A DNA stretch of 64,000 bases from Anarhynchus alexandrinus (Eukaryota; Chordata; Aves; Charadriiformes; Charadriidae), in NCBI GenBank assembly GCA_008711295.1, contig VUYV01000015.1, positions 8,400,047 through 8,464,046 on the forward strand, read 5' to 3'. Each line of letters starts with the position of its first letter. Position 1 is the first letter of the stretch. A program made the translations under genes and the position numbers. Positions 13,136 to 24,415 of this stretch are shown piece after piece. Below the pieces are notes generated by a model that ran no database searches, was not told the DNA's origin, and worked only from the letters and a program-made list of their open reading frames with translations.

Positions 13136-13515
13136 GGGTGTTCAGCCTGGAGAAGAGAAGGCTCCACGGAGACCTTATTGTGGCCTTCCAGTACCTGAAG
13201 GGGGCCTACAAGAAGGCTGGAGAGGGGCTTTCTACAAGGGCATGTAGTGATAGGATGAGGGGGAATGGCTTCAAACTGGAAGAGGGCGGGTTTAGAATAG
13301 ATATTAGGAAGAAATTCTTTCCTGTGAGGGCAATGAGACCCTGGTGCAGGTTGCCCAAAGAAGCTGTGGCTGCCCCATCCCTGGAGGTGTTCAAGGCCAG
13401 GTTGGACGGGGCTTGGAGCAACCTGGGCTGGTGGGAGGTGTCCCTGCCCAGGGCAGGCGGGTGGAACTCGATGAGCTTTAAGTTCCCTTCCAAACCAAAC
13501 CATTCAATGATTCTA
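13136..13515 (+). mobile_element. CR1 fragment, type A, nearly open ORF2 end
   Basis: The copy starts at the codons for [12 protein letters not shown] and stays open to near the 3' end, reading RKKFFPVRAMRPW and [13 protein letters not shown] in one frame. The terminal octamers are decayed (cattcaatgattctaag). Confidence 0.92.
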
Positions 13516-15040
13516 AGACCCAAAGGGCTTCTGAAGCTCTATAAACTCTGAGAAAGCTCTACATTACCAAATACTACCTTTCTGGTGCTAATTATAAGTG
13601 ATTAATTAAGTTAATAATCCAAAACCCTAAACCGATTTATGTTTGGATCATCTCTAGAATGCACTGTTCTCTCCTAAATACTTGCAATCTATTTCTAATT
13701 GTAATTCTTCCATATAACTTTATTTCTTGACTCATGGAACCACGTTGTTCGAATTTTTGTCAATTTGAGAAATATTAAAGTATCGCCAATTATTTCTGGC
13801 AAACACACAGATATTTCGGGAAGGAACAGCTTTTACCTTCAAAACAGAATGAGGAGATCCATTTTTTTTCCTTCTCTTCCACAAAATTACCCATCACAAC
13901 TGGTTTTTTTCCCCCTATTTATAAAACGGCACAGCAAGGAAAGCAGATCTTGCTTCAGAGCAAGGTATGGCTTTTTGCAGTAGAGAATCCGAAGTCTTCT
14001 GTAAGTAGGAGAAACACCGCTCGCAGCCATGAAAACAATCCCAGGATTTTAATCTGGTTTGACGGTCCGTGGAAGAACGCTTAATGGCCAAATGAAGTTA
14101 TGACACATTCATCAAAAGAAAAACAACCAAAACTTTGTTTCACCAAACTGTTAATTAATGTAAACGCAATTCCGCAGAAATCTCAGTCTGACGCTCTGCA
14201 CGCTCTCACACAACAAGCTACAAAGGTGGTTCACGTTTGGACCTACTCAGAAAAAAGTTTAAATGCATTTTTTATACTTTCATGTGACGAAGTAAAAATT
14301 TAAGAGCTTGATTTTAACGACATTTTAAAACCAAGAGACAGGGAGGAGTGCAGAGGGTACTTCAAAGATGCACTCATTATAAAGCATTGACTTTTATAGC
14401 CAACGACTTCTAGCACCGCATGCCATTATTACAAGTTAGTATATCAACAAAATGTGAACTGTAGTGGATTTGTGAGTTTTCTTGGGATATTTATTAAACT
14501 AGTTGTGATTCTTCCACAAAACACATCTTATTCACTTCCCAACCTTCAGCGTAAAGGCTTGGAAGAGAAACTCTCTGAGCCATCTCCCTGGAAAGAGCAT
14601 TCATTTAACGCTGAGGAAATTGGCGTTACTTACTTGAAAGCATCTTTCTGGGAAAAGGAGAATTTTTATTTTTATTTTTTCTTTAATAGAAGTTGCAAAA
14701 TGCAGTCGGATTGATAATTAATCATCATCGAGTTTTCCTTTGAACGCCCTATCCTTCATTAAGTTTAAGAAGAGGTATTAAATTTCAATTAATGCTGGCA
14801 TAGCCTTTTTGCGTATGCTCATTTCTCTCCTCGCTGGAGCTTGGTGCCAGAGCAGATCCTTTCCTCGTTCCCCCGTACACACACCTGAGTCCTATCACAC
14901 ATCGTTAGCATCCTGCCAATGAGTCTGATTGCTTTTGAAACTATTTTGCAGGACTGAGGTGCAGCCCCAGACTGCTTTCAAGACTGAAAAGGAAAAAGTA
15001 AGACTTTTGGTAGACATGAAGATCTTCAAAAGATCTCAGA

Positions 15041-15553
15041 AGCATTTAGGTTGGAAAAGACCTTTAAGATCATCGAGTCCAACCATCAACCTAACACTGC
15101 CAAGTCCACCACTAAACCATGTCATAGAATCATAGAGTGGTTTAGGTTGGAAAGGACCTTGAAGATCATCGAGTTCCAACCCCCCTGCCATAGGCAGGGA
15201 CACCTCCCACTAGACCAGGTTGCCCAAGGCCACGTCCAGCCTGGCCTTGAACACCTCCAGGGATGGGACCTCAACAACCTCTCTGGGCAACCTGTTCCAT
15301 GTCCCTCAGCACCATGTCTACAGGTCTTTTAAATCCCTCCAGAGATGGCGACTCCACCAGTGCCCTGGGCAGCCTGTTCCAACTCTGGACAAACCTTTCG
15401 GTGAAGAAATTGTTCCTCATATCCATCCTAAACCTCCCCTGGTGCAACTTGAGGCCGTTTCCTCTTGTCCTATCGCCTGTTACCTGCGAGAAAAGACTGA
15501 CCCCCACCTGGCTACAACCTCCTTTCAGGAAGATGGAGAGAACGAGAAGGTCT
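15041..15553 (-). mobile_element. CR1 fragment, type B, interrupted by another CR1
   Basis: The element is seen in two pieces, 15041-15123 and 15297-15553, with an insertion between. The join matches the uninterrupted copy at 18957 (ccactaacccatgtccctca). The inner part contains the complement of [18 protein letters not shown] from the ORF2 end. Its own octamers are lost, leaving agaagcatttagg. Confidence 0.9.
15124..15296 (-). mobile_element. CR1 3' fragment, type A, nested in a type B CR1
   Basis: The insert opens with two octamer units (atagaatcatagagtgg) and ends after ctctgggcaacctgtt. CCATGTC lies on both sides (15117-15123 and 15297-15303), as expected of a short target duplication. 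This order makes type A younger than type B here. Confidence 0.9.
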
Positions 15554-17700
15554 TACTGTCATTTTAACGCTTCCAAAATGACAATCCTGCTCCCCGTGTG
15601 TTCTTTCCATTTTTGCAAAAAGCAGACAGGGCTAGAGAAGTCAGTAAAAACAGCATGAAATGTCAGACAGAAAACCCAACCACAGAAAACCCCCACCACA
15701 CAGAACTGGCCTATGTTTCAGTAATCCGTTCAAGTCCCAGCTCCCCACCCCGCTTTCCTATTTATGAAACTTCCAGCATCCAGCGGATTGTTCAACGCGG
15801 CAACAACATCTAAGAGAGCAGTAAACACAGATTGCGAAGAACTCAAGTAGAAGTGATTTTCATTGCATCTAATTGATACCATCACGTACTTCCTCCACCA
15901 AAACCAGCGAGTAACGTATTATTCAAAAACATTACAATTACTATTTCATTCTTATGACATTCAGGCAGCAGCTTTGGGAACTTGAGGGTTGGTTTTTGTT
16001 TTCTTTTTTTTTTTTTTATTTAATGCTTATTATGTGTGTCGCATTTCTTAAGTCAATTCAATGGTTCTCACATTGTGGTCTGATGAACACTTTCTGGTGG
16101 CCCACGGAGAGCTGGCAGTTCACGTTGTGCTGGCTCTCGTCCTTGTTTCCAGCTGCTACATTGTGTTAGAAGCAAGCTAAAAATACATAAATACTTTCCT
16201 ACGACGACTTTTCCATGTAAGCAATTTCTCAAGTTGCCACGGGGATGGGATGCGATAATGAATGGGAGAGGAAAAAGCGGTCCACGGAATGGCAAACGGG
16301 AGAGGCTGGATCTGTGTGGCAACTGCTGTATCAAGACACAGGACACGATGTCTCAAGTCAAAGTCATTTTATACTTTATTAGCACGTCCTTAACATCTCA
16401 GGTCTTTCCTTAAGCAACTTAAGACAGCTAATTGTGAAGAGCACCGGGTATACTTGCTTAAAAGACTGTAAAAACAGCAGCTACATTAATTTTAGGAGAG
16501 TCCCATCGCTTGGTTTTGGAAGATTCATTACAAGAAGAAACTAATAAAGCTGAAATATGGGATAATTTTTAAGGGCTTAATGAAATTGCATGTTAAGTGT
16601 TACATCCTCAAGCAACGTTTAACTCGTAAGGAGCATAAACACACTGATGTATATACAAACTACAACCTCTGCCTGAAAAAGCCGATCTGATGACACCATA
16701 GATTTTTTAGGTAGGGAGATTATAAAACTCAGAGGCGTAAAAATGGCTGTCCCAAATATTGCAGTAACTTTGGCAGCTGCCACAAGTTCTTACAAACAAT
16801 AGATTTTTGCAACATTACATCTGACACAGTAATACGAGCGACAAAAGTCACGATTTTTCATTTTCAGCAATATTTTCCACGTTGCCGCCGTCTGGCATTG
16901 GACTAACAGCATTAACCCAAGCTAGCTTGGGACAAAGGCAGCAAGACGTTTTAAAAACAACCCCAAGTGAATAGTTTCTGGGGCGACACACAGTCTAGCA
17001 AAAGAAATTCCCATTTTAAATAGAGTCGGGCTAGCTGGTCGCTAAGTCATCAGCAAACTGCAGGAAGGATTCACGCGTGGGAGACGCTAAATTTAAAAGC
17101 TCGTGTGCAGTGCTGTAAGCGTTTGGAGACAACAGCTCTGTACCAGCCCATCCTGACTCCATTTACTGTTTGGAATACAGGAATGGTAAAAGAATTTATA
17201 TCAGAATAAACGCACGATCAGTTGAAAAGGCACATCTAGGCTTAAAATCCTACCAAGCTGCCACTTAGCCCTCGATGCAAAGTGCTGCGCAAGGTCAAAG
17301 TCACACGCGTCTCAACAATTTGCAGAGTGGATCCCTATAAGTGGGATAAGTGGGCTTAATTTTCAGGACTTTATTATATTTCAGGTGCTTTGTTATTATT
17401 ATTAGAATTTATTTTCAGTATTTAATTCCTGAATACTACAGAAGAGTGACTGCAATGCTATAGAAAGATTAAGAGCATGGTTTAGGTGACTTCTTTAAAT
17501 GTCTTAAAAAGAAAAAGTAACTGTAGCAGACATGTTTTAAAACCAAGTTATTCCCTTCTCATCAAATCAGCGTAACAGAACCACTAAGACCGGCTCATCT
17601 GACTGAGCACGACTTATTTGCTTGAGGTTTTCCACACCTAATAATACTCTTCTACCAGAGACGAGTATTTCATCCTACTTGCCAAGAAAAGCAGAAGGCA

Positions 17701-18000
17701 GTCGTTTCTGTGACGCCGAGCTCTGCAACGCAAATTCTGCTGCCGGCCCCGCTCCCGATCACAGTCTCTCCAGGAATAGGTGTGTGCGTATCTGTATTTT
17801 TAAAATACACCCCAGGCACCTCATTTTTGCCTGTCCCCGTTGCTCCGGGCAATGCTGCGGCACAACGGGAAAGCTGCGGGGAACGACTGAGCTATAGAAG
17901 TCACTGGAACAACAGCAAATCTCCAAAGAAACTCGCCGAAAGCCGCGGCATCGAGAAGCACCAACGTGTCCGAGGAGACCGAGGCCGTGACGTCATTAAC
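17701..18000. promoter_or_regulatory. CpG-dense patch with perfect CRE palindrome
   Basis: I count 24 CpG dinucleotides in these 300 bases, about 8 per 100 bp, inside an AT-rich, CpG-poor intron. TGACGTCA, the full cAMP-response element palindrome bound by CREB/ATF proteins, lies at 17988-17995. No CR1 overlaps it. The frames across it resemble no protein I know. An enhancer, an alternative promoter or an unrecognised element remnant are all possible; this is inference from base composition and one motif. Confidence 0.35.
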
Positions 18001-18956
18001 ACATTCTGGAAGGAGTTTTTCAGGATATGAATCACAGAAGCAAGTGAAACGCGAAGATGTATAGGTAAATCTGTTCATCCCCTTCCCATGCAACAGCGGT
18101 CCCTCCAGTACACGGTGTTATTCTATCCAGTCGAATTTTAAGGCACTAGGAATGGAGCTCGAACCATATCCTTTGGGAAGAGTGTTCCGTAATCCAATAA
18201 ACCTCGATGTTAAGATTATTTTTTTCCCCTAATATTCAGCCTAAGCATTACTTTGCTCAACTTCATCGACTTATTCCTATAAGTGGTTCTATGTAATACC
18301 ATAAAACATTTCTTCCCCAGTTCAGTGTTTACAGCTTTTAAATAAAAGGCACAGTCACGTCTCCTTTGTTGCCCAGCCAAGTTATATACACGGATTTCTC
18401 CTTCCTTTCTTTGAAAGTCTTTTCCACTTTGTTTCCTGCAATTAATCCCCGCTCGAATACTTTGCACGACCTCTCAAACGTCACTGCACTGAAAAAGATT
18501 ACAAATACTAAACTGCATAGATTTCACATAATAAACAAGCGTATTCCTCAATTTACTGCAAAAATCGCGTCTCTTTTAAACTATTTATCCTCTTTTTTTA
18601 TCTCGAGGTCTCAGGAGGTCTCTTACTGTAGCATCTAAAATGACACAGGCTGTTTTCAGGGCAGGAGTCCCACCTCTGCCATTAGATTGCCGAACTCTTT
18701 TTTGATTTGAACTTCAAAATAAGGAGACGATCACCTTTTGGCAGGATTTCGAAGCTCAGTTCCAGAGCTGCATTCCCATCCAGCTTTTGACACCACAGCT
18801 GTATCAGGAACGCATAAAGACATGGAAAAACACCCTATTTCATCTGAAAAACTACAGAACCTTTTATAAAGTCATCACCTTTAAACTGCCTCACTGAAGT
18901 TATACATTTAAGATTTCCAGATGGGGTCCCCTTCTCTTACTTGCACATAGATGCTG

Positions 18957-19720
18957 AATCATAGAATCATCTAGGTTGGAAGGGACCTTTAAGATCACTG
19001 AGTCCAACCATCAACCTAACACTGCCAACTCCACCACTAACCCATGTCCCTCAGCACCACATCTACACGTCTTTTAAATACCTCCAGGGATGGCGACTCC
19101 ACCACTGCCCCCGGCAGCCTGTTCCAGTGCTTGACAACCCTTTCTGTGAAGAACTTCTTACAAATATCCATCCTCATCTGGTGCAACTTGAGGCCATCTC
19201 CTCATGTCCTCTTGTTACCTGGGAGAAGAGACCGACCGCCCCTCGCTACAACCGCCTTTCAGGGAGCTGTAGAGAGCGAGAAGGTCTCCCCTCAGCCTCC
19301 TTTTCTCCAGGCTGAACACCCCCACATCCCTCAGCCGCTCCTCATCAGACGTGTGCTCCAGACCCCTCACCAGCTCTGNNNNNNNNNNNNNNNNNNNNNN
19401 NNNNNNNNNNNNNNNNNNNNNNNNNNNNNNNNNNNNNNNNNNNNNNNNNNNNNNNNNNNNNNNNNNNNNNNNNNNNNNNNNNNNNNNNNGTCCTGCTGGC
19501 CACACTAGTCCTGATACAGGCCAGGATGCTGTTGGCCTTCTTGGCCACCTGGGCACACTGCTGGCTCATACTCAGCCAGCTGTTGACCAACACCCCCAGG
19601 TCCTTCTCCCCAGGGCAGTTTTCCAGCCACTCTTCCCCAAGCCTGTAGCGCTGCATGGGGTTGTTGTGACCCGAGCGCAGGACCCGGCACTTGGCCTTGT
19701 TGAACCTCACACCATTGGCC
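18957..19720 (-). mobile_element. CR1 fragment, type B, with ORF2 remnant and internal gap
   Basis: It starts with aatcatagaatcatctaggt and reaches 764 bp including a 111-base N gap at 19379-19489. Beyond the gap the minus strand reads [15 protein letters not shown] and [12 protein letters not shown], the C-terminal part of the CR1 reverse-transcriptase ORF. Before the gap the complement of the ORF2 end is present. The gap hides roughly the [15 protein letters not shown] part. Confidence 0.93.
19379..19489. other. Assembly gap, 111 N
   Basis: A run of N lies inside a CR1 copy. Comparison with other copies suggests the missing sequence is ordinary CR1. Confidence 1.
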
Positions 19721-20154
19721 TGAAGAACAGGATAGCTTTGTTAGCTGGAAACTTCTGAAGACATTTTTGGTATCTGTAACATGAATCTGAGTAGTAGACG
19801 TATCTGGTGACAGACACCTTGAAGAATTGAATAAAGCAAGTTACATGCCACATTCCTGAATCAAAAGGCTATAAAGTTGCCAAATAAAGCTGGAAATAAC
19901 TCTAATAAACCATTAATTCACTTCAAGAAATGTATTTTTTAAAAAATATAGAAAGGGAACATCTTAAACAAGGAAGGAAACCTTCCCATTTTTATTAGCT
20001 CCGCTATTGGCCCATTGCTGGAAACTCCTATTTATGAAACTATTTCACCTCCTCCGGACATAAGTGATACAATTTCTGAGATGGAACAACATTTCAGCTG
20101 CACATTTCAAGACCGTCCAGTAGAACTGAAGCTGCAAATGTGACCACAATATAA

Positions 20155-20174
20155 AAAATAAATAAATAAATAAA
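20155..20174. repeat. (AAAT)n microsatellite
   Basis: About five AAAT units in a row within otherwise unremarkable intron. Confidence 0.85.
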
Positions 20175-20415
20175 GGTTTTATGGTATTACATAAGAACAT
20201 AAAACCAGAGTATTATGACTATTTGAAACCTGGGAAACTAAGGGCAACCTAGAAAAGAAGAGGGTGAGAGGGAGGAAAACGTATGAGAAATGTGGGAAAA
20301 ACAGCGATCCACCCAGTGTTGGATTCAATTTTACAACAACTGTCTGACTCAGTCAGCTATCAGCCTCGGAACACCGAACCACGCCAACATCGCACACAGG
20401 GAGCCATTAAAAAGG

Positions 20416-20554
20416 AGTTGTTGGGTGTTGGGTTTTTTGGGCGGATTTTTTTTTTTTTGGTTGGGTTTTGGTCTCTCTTTTTTTTTGTTTTGGGGGATTT
20501 TTTTGTCTTTGTTTCTTTCTTCTTGGGTTTTTTTGTTTGGTTTGGTTTTTTTTT
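20416..20554. repeat. T/G-rich low-complexity tract
   Basis: About 139 bp almost free of A and C on the plus strand, with several T runs of seven or more and repeated GGG. It produces spurious Phe/Gly/Leu-rich frames. It lies upstream of the CR1 at 20735 but is not its tail, because that element's octamers are at its other end. Confidence 0.9.
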
Positions 20555-20734
20555 AATAGAAAACTCCTCTGGCTTTTGCCCAGGGCACCGTCCTGGTACT
20601 TTATTGTTGTTGTGGTCAGAGTGGGAGGGAGCACGGTGGATGTGTATAACCCCACTGACTGTGGGGTTTGTCAGACAAAACTGGGGACAGAAACAGACAT
20701 GGAAACATGTTCAAAAACTATCCTGGCAAAGGAT

Positions 20735-21182
20735 AAGTAGGACATGGACCTGTTGGAGTGGGGCCAGAGAAGGGCACAAAGATGCTGCGAGGGCTGGAGC
20801 CCCTCTGCTGGGAGGACAGGCTGAGAGTTGGGGGGATTCAGCCTGGAGAAGAGAAGGCTCTGGGGAGACCTTAGAGCCCCTTCCAGTCCCTAAAAGGGCT
20901 ACAGGAGAGCTGGGGAGGGACTTTTCACAAGGGCATGGAGTGATAGGATGAAGGGGAATGGCTTCAAACTGGAAGAGGGCAGGTTTAGATGAGATATTAG
21001 GAAGAAATTCTTGACTGTGAGGGTGGTGAGCCCCTGGCGCAGGTTGCCCAGAGAAGCTGTGGAAGCTCCATCCCTGGAGCTGTTCAAGGCCAGGTTGGAC
21101 GGGGCTTGGAGCAACCTGGTCTGGTGGGAGGCGTCCCTGCCCATGGTGGGGGGTTGGAACTATTTATGATTCTATGATTCTA
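20735..21182 (+). mobile_element. CR1 fragment, type A, deleted near its tail
   Basis: The copy begins at aagtaggacatggacctg and ends with two perfect octamers. About 40 bp normally found between gggttggaact and the octamers is missing (ggaactatttatgattcta), so the usual GATCTTCAAGGTCC segment is absent. Confidence 0.92.
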
Positions 21183-21344
21183 AGATTTATTTGTAGCATT
21201 GACTTCTTTAAGATCATGATCAAGCTAGTCCACTGAAGAAAAACACTACCAGGACCAAACCTATGCCTCAGAGAAACCAGATGAAGAAGTTTTAAAAGTT
21301 GAGTAGAAAGGAAGAAATAATTTTTCAGAGCATAAGATCACAAG

Positions 21345-21428
21345 ATCATAGAATCATTTAGGTTGGAAGGGACCTTTAAGATCATCGAGTCCAACCATTA
21401 ACCCAGCACTGCTAAGTCCACCACTAAG
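21345..21428 (-). mobile_element. CR1 3' fragment, type B
   Basis: Two octamer-like units, then the type B sequence truncated at ccaccactaagcg. It abuts the next CR1 with no unique sequence between. Confidence 0.88.
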
Positions 21429-21429
21429 C

Positions 21430-21620
21430 GGTTCAGGCTGGAAGGGACCTCAGGAGAGCTTTGGCCCAACCTCCTGCTCCAAGCAGGGGCAGCTATGAGG
21501 CCACACCAGGTTGCTCAGGGCTTCATCCAGCTGAGTCTTGGAAAATTCCAAGGATGGAGATGGCACAACCTGCCCGGGGCAGCCTGCTCTGCTGCTCAAC
21601 TGTCCTCGTGGTCCTCACGC
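21430..21620 (-). mobile_element. CR1 3' fragment, type D, octamers lost
   Basis: It begins at gttcaggctggaagggacct and contains caacctcctgctccaagcag, typical of an older CR1 type. No octamers remain, probably because the adjoining type B insertion removed or replaced them. Confidence 0.8.
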
Positions 21621-22276
21621 ATAAATATTTCTATGGGATTCCAGAATCTTATTTCCTTTACAAACTAATTCTAATTTATAAAATGGAAAAAAGAAATCCC
21701 TTTCCACAGGATTAAGGGAGAAGGAAGACAAACAACAAAAAAGTTTTCAGAAATACAAAATAACTTTTTTCAAGAAGAAAAAGGAGATGTAGCGACACGG
21801 ATGTCTGATCTTATCATTTCATATTCATTCTTCCCTCTACCCTCAACAGATTTTTAAAGTCAGGTGCACAGGATTGTTGGCAAAATTATTTTAAGATGCA
21901 TACGTGCTCGAAGAGGAGGTATTTTGAATTAAAGAACACCTTTAAACCAAGTGCGGACACACGCAAAGATTTCATACAAATGAAAAACTTTACTTACCAA
22001 AGTTACTTTTCCTAATACAAAACCAGCAAGTCAAACGCTCATCAACTCCACTTGCAATTAATAATTGTCATTATTCCTTTCGCAATGAAGTCGCCAGGTA
22101 CTCAGCAGCTGTCTGAGCTACACCTACCTCTGCGCAAGGCATTAAAATACGTGTATGAGGAAAGCACTCATCTGGTTTAAGAGTTTGTAATAGAGAACAG
22201 AAGGAAAAATATACGCCCCGAAAGAAAAGTAGAGAGAACAAAACAGATGAGGGTAATTACATTTAGTATACTATAT

Positions 22277-22447
22277 AATCATAGAATCGTAGAATGGTTT
22301 AGGTTGGAAAGGACCTGGAAGATCATCAAGTTCCAACCCCCCTGCCAAAGGCAGGGACACCTCCCACCAGACCAGGTTGCCCAAGGCCACGTCCAGCCTG
22401 GCCTTGAACACCTCCAGGGATGGGGCCTCAACAACCTCTCTGGGCAG
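22277..22447 (-). mobile_element. CR1 3' fragment, type A
   Basis: Two octamers (second reads atagaatcgtagaatgg), then 3' region to acctctctgggca. Very similar to the 8110 copy. Confidence 0.93.
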
Positions 22448-23696
22448 AGAGATAATAGTTAAGAATGATTAAGGAATGTATAGTGTAATTCGTCAAGGTG
22501 AATTTATGATACCGGTCTAGCAATAAACAGCTTGAATATTTTAAACACAGACAGTAGTCAGCATAAGATGTGATTTTTCTTGGGAAAACATCCACAGTGA
22601 TCACACTCGCACCACCCTGGACAATAATGCCTACGCAGCCACATCAATGGTGGGCAGAGAAACCACGTGCTAAAGAGAAGTGATTGATGTTGTAAGTTTG
22701 GAGATGGCATAATGGTATGATAACATTCTGAATTTAACAGAACTCCAGAAAATGAAAAGTGAGAAGTCTTTCAAGGGTCAGGCATCCAAAAGTGTTCTTT
22801 CCATCCACCACATACTGATATTTGCCGGAGAATCTCCCATTTATACACTGCAGAAGAGGTTTTAGATCTTCAAGTAATGATCTTGAGAGAACATAAAGTG
22901 TGAACCAGAACAACTGGAGCTGCTGACTGCCAGACATCTCTGGAAGTCTGACTGCTATTTACTGGAGGGTTGCAGCCAAAAGTTTTTAAATAGCTCCTAG
23001 CATACTGCAGAATACTCTCTGGATTTATCGCGATAACCTCGTCCTCAAATTATTTTCGGTTTCCTGTGCACTCCGAGAATTGCAAGGATTTGTTACCGCA
23101 AATTTATGCGCACCTTGACGAACCTTCAGAGAGAGGGAAGAGAAACCTTTTAAAGCCCATTTAACAGAACAGGGCTGCCAGCATGAATTCCTCTCCATAG
23201 CAAAAAGGCCAAATATTACTTTAATGTGTGGTTTTTTTTAATGTAGATAGATACATTTTGGGGTTTATATATGTAGTATGAATGGTATTTTATATAGTAA
23301 TAACACTTATTTGTAAAGATTTATAAAATAGAACCTATTTCTATAAATTATCAAATATATCAACTATAACCATATAAATAAGGCAGAATCATGAAGTACT
23401 CATCATTTAGAAATAAAAAATTTGTAACGTGTGCATTAAGTGCAAGTTTTCTCCAAGTACAAGGGCTTCTCCTATGGGCGATTTGCTGGTATTCCACGGC
23501 AACGGGCTCCGCTGCACTTCAAACACAACGCAAGACCTAACTTGAAAAAAATGTGGCGTTGAGTTACCAAAACAAGTGGTAATAAAAACTTGTAACACTT
23601 TCTCATTCTTCTCCTACTGCAATGTCGCTCTGTTCCAATCATGAACCACAAGATACACAAGCAACGCAGACGTTCACAATTTTTGGAACCTGCAAA

Positions 23697-24415
23697 AATC
23701 ATAGAATCATAGAATGGTTTAGGTTGGAAGGGACCTTGAAGATCATCGAGTTTCAACCCCCCTGCCATGGGCAGGGACACCTCCCACCAGACCAGGTTGC
23801 TCCAAGCCCCGTCCAACCCGGCCTTGAACACCTCCAGGGATGGGGCAGCCACAGCTTCTCTGGGCAACCTGGGCCAGTCCCTCACCGCCCTCAGATTGAA
23901 AAATTTCTTCCTAATATCTAATCTAAATCTCCCTTCTTCCAGTTTGAAGCCATTCCCCCTCGTCCTATCACTACATGTCCTTATAAAAAGTCCCTCCCCA
24001 GCTCTCCTGTAGCCCCTTTAGGGACTGGAAGGGTCTATAAGGTCTCACTGGAGCCTTCTCTTCTCCAAGCTGAACCCCCCCAACTCTCCCAGCCTGTCCT
24101 CACAGCAGAGGGGCTCCAGCCCTCGCAGCATCTCCATGGCCCTCCTCTGGCTCCACTCCAACAGGTCCATGTCTTTCCTATGTTGGAGGCTCCAGGACTG
24201 GACACAGTACTCCAGGTGGGGTCGCACCAGAGCAGAGTAGAGGGGCAGAATCCCCTCCCTCACCCTGCTGGCCACACTTCTTCTGATGCAGCCCAGGATA
24301 CGGTTGGCCTTCTGGCCTGCAATCGCGCATTGACAGCTCGTGTTGAGCTTCTCATCAATCAGCACTGCTAAGTCCTCCTCAGGGCTGCTCTCCAGCCGTT
24401 CTCTGTCGAGCCTAA
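23697..24415 (-). mobile_element. CR1 fragment, type A, with long ORF2 C-terminal remnant
   Basis: A 719-bp copy with two perfect octamers. The minus strand keeps an open frame over 24419-24045 reading [33 protein letters not shown] and [15 protein letters not shown]. The frame then breaks before the terminal FKAGLDGAW region. It is truncated just inside the reverse-transcriptase C-terminal region, downstream of the catalytic FADD box. Confidence 0.94.

Noticed and set aside
13045..13551. A 168-codon frame as a host gene
   Set aside because: From about 13136 onwards it is CR1 ORF2 sequence; the first 30 codons are unique intron read by chance.
20283..20951. A 222-codon plus-strand frame
   Set aside because: It runs through the T/G low-complexity tract and into a CR1, with no recognisable protein part of its own.
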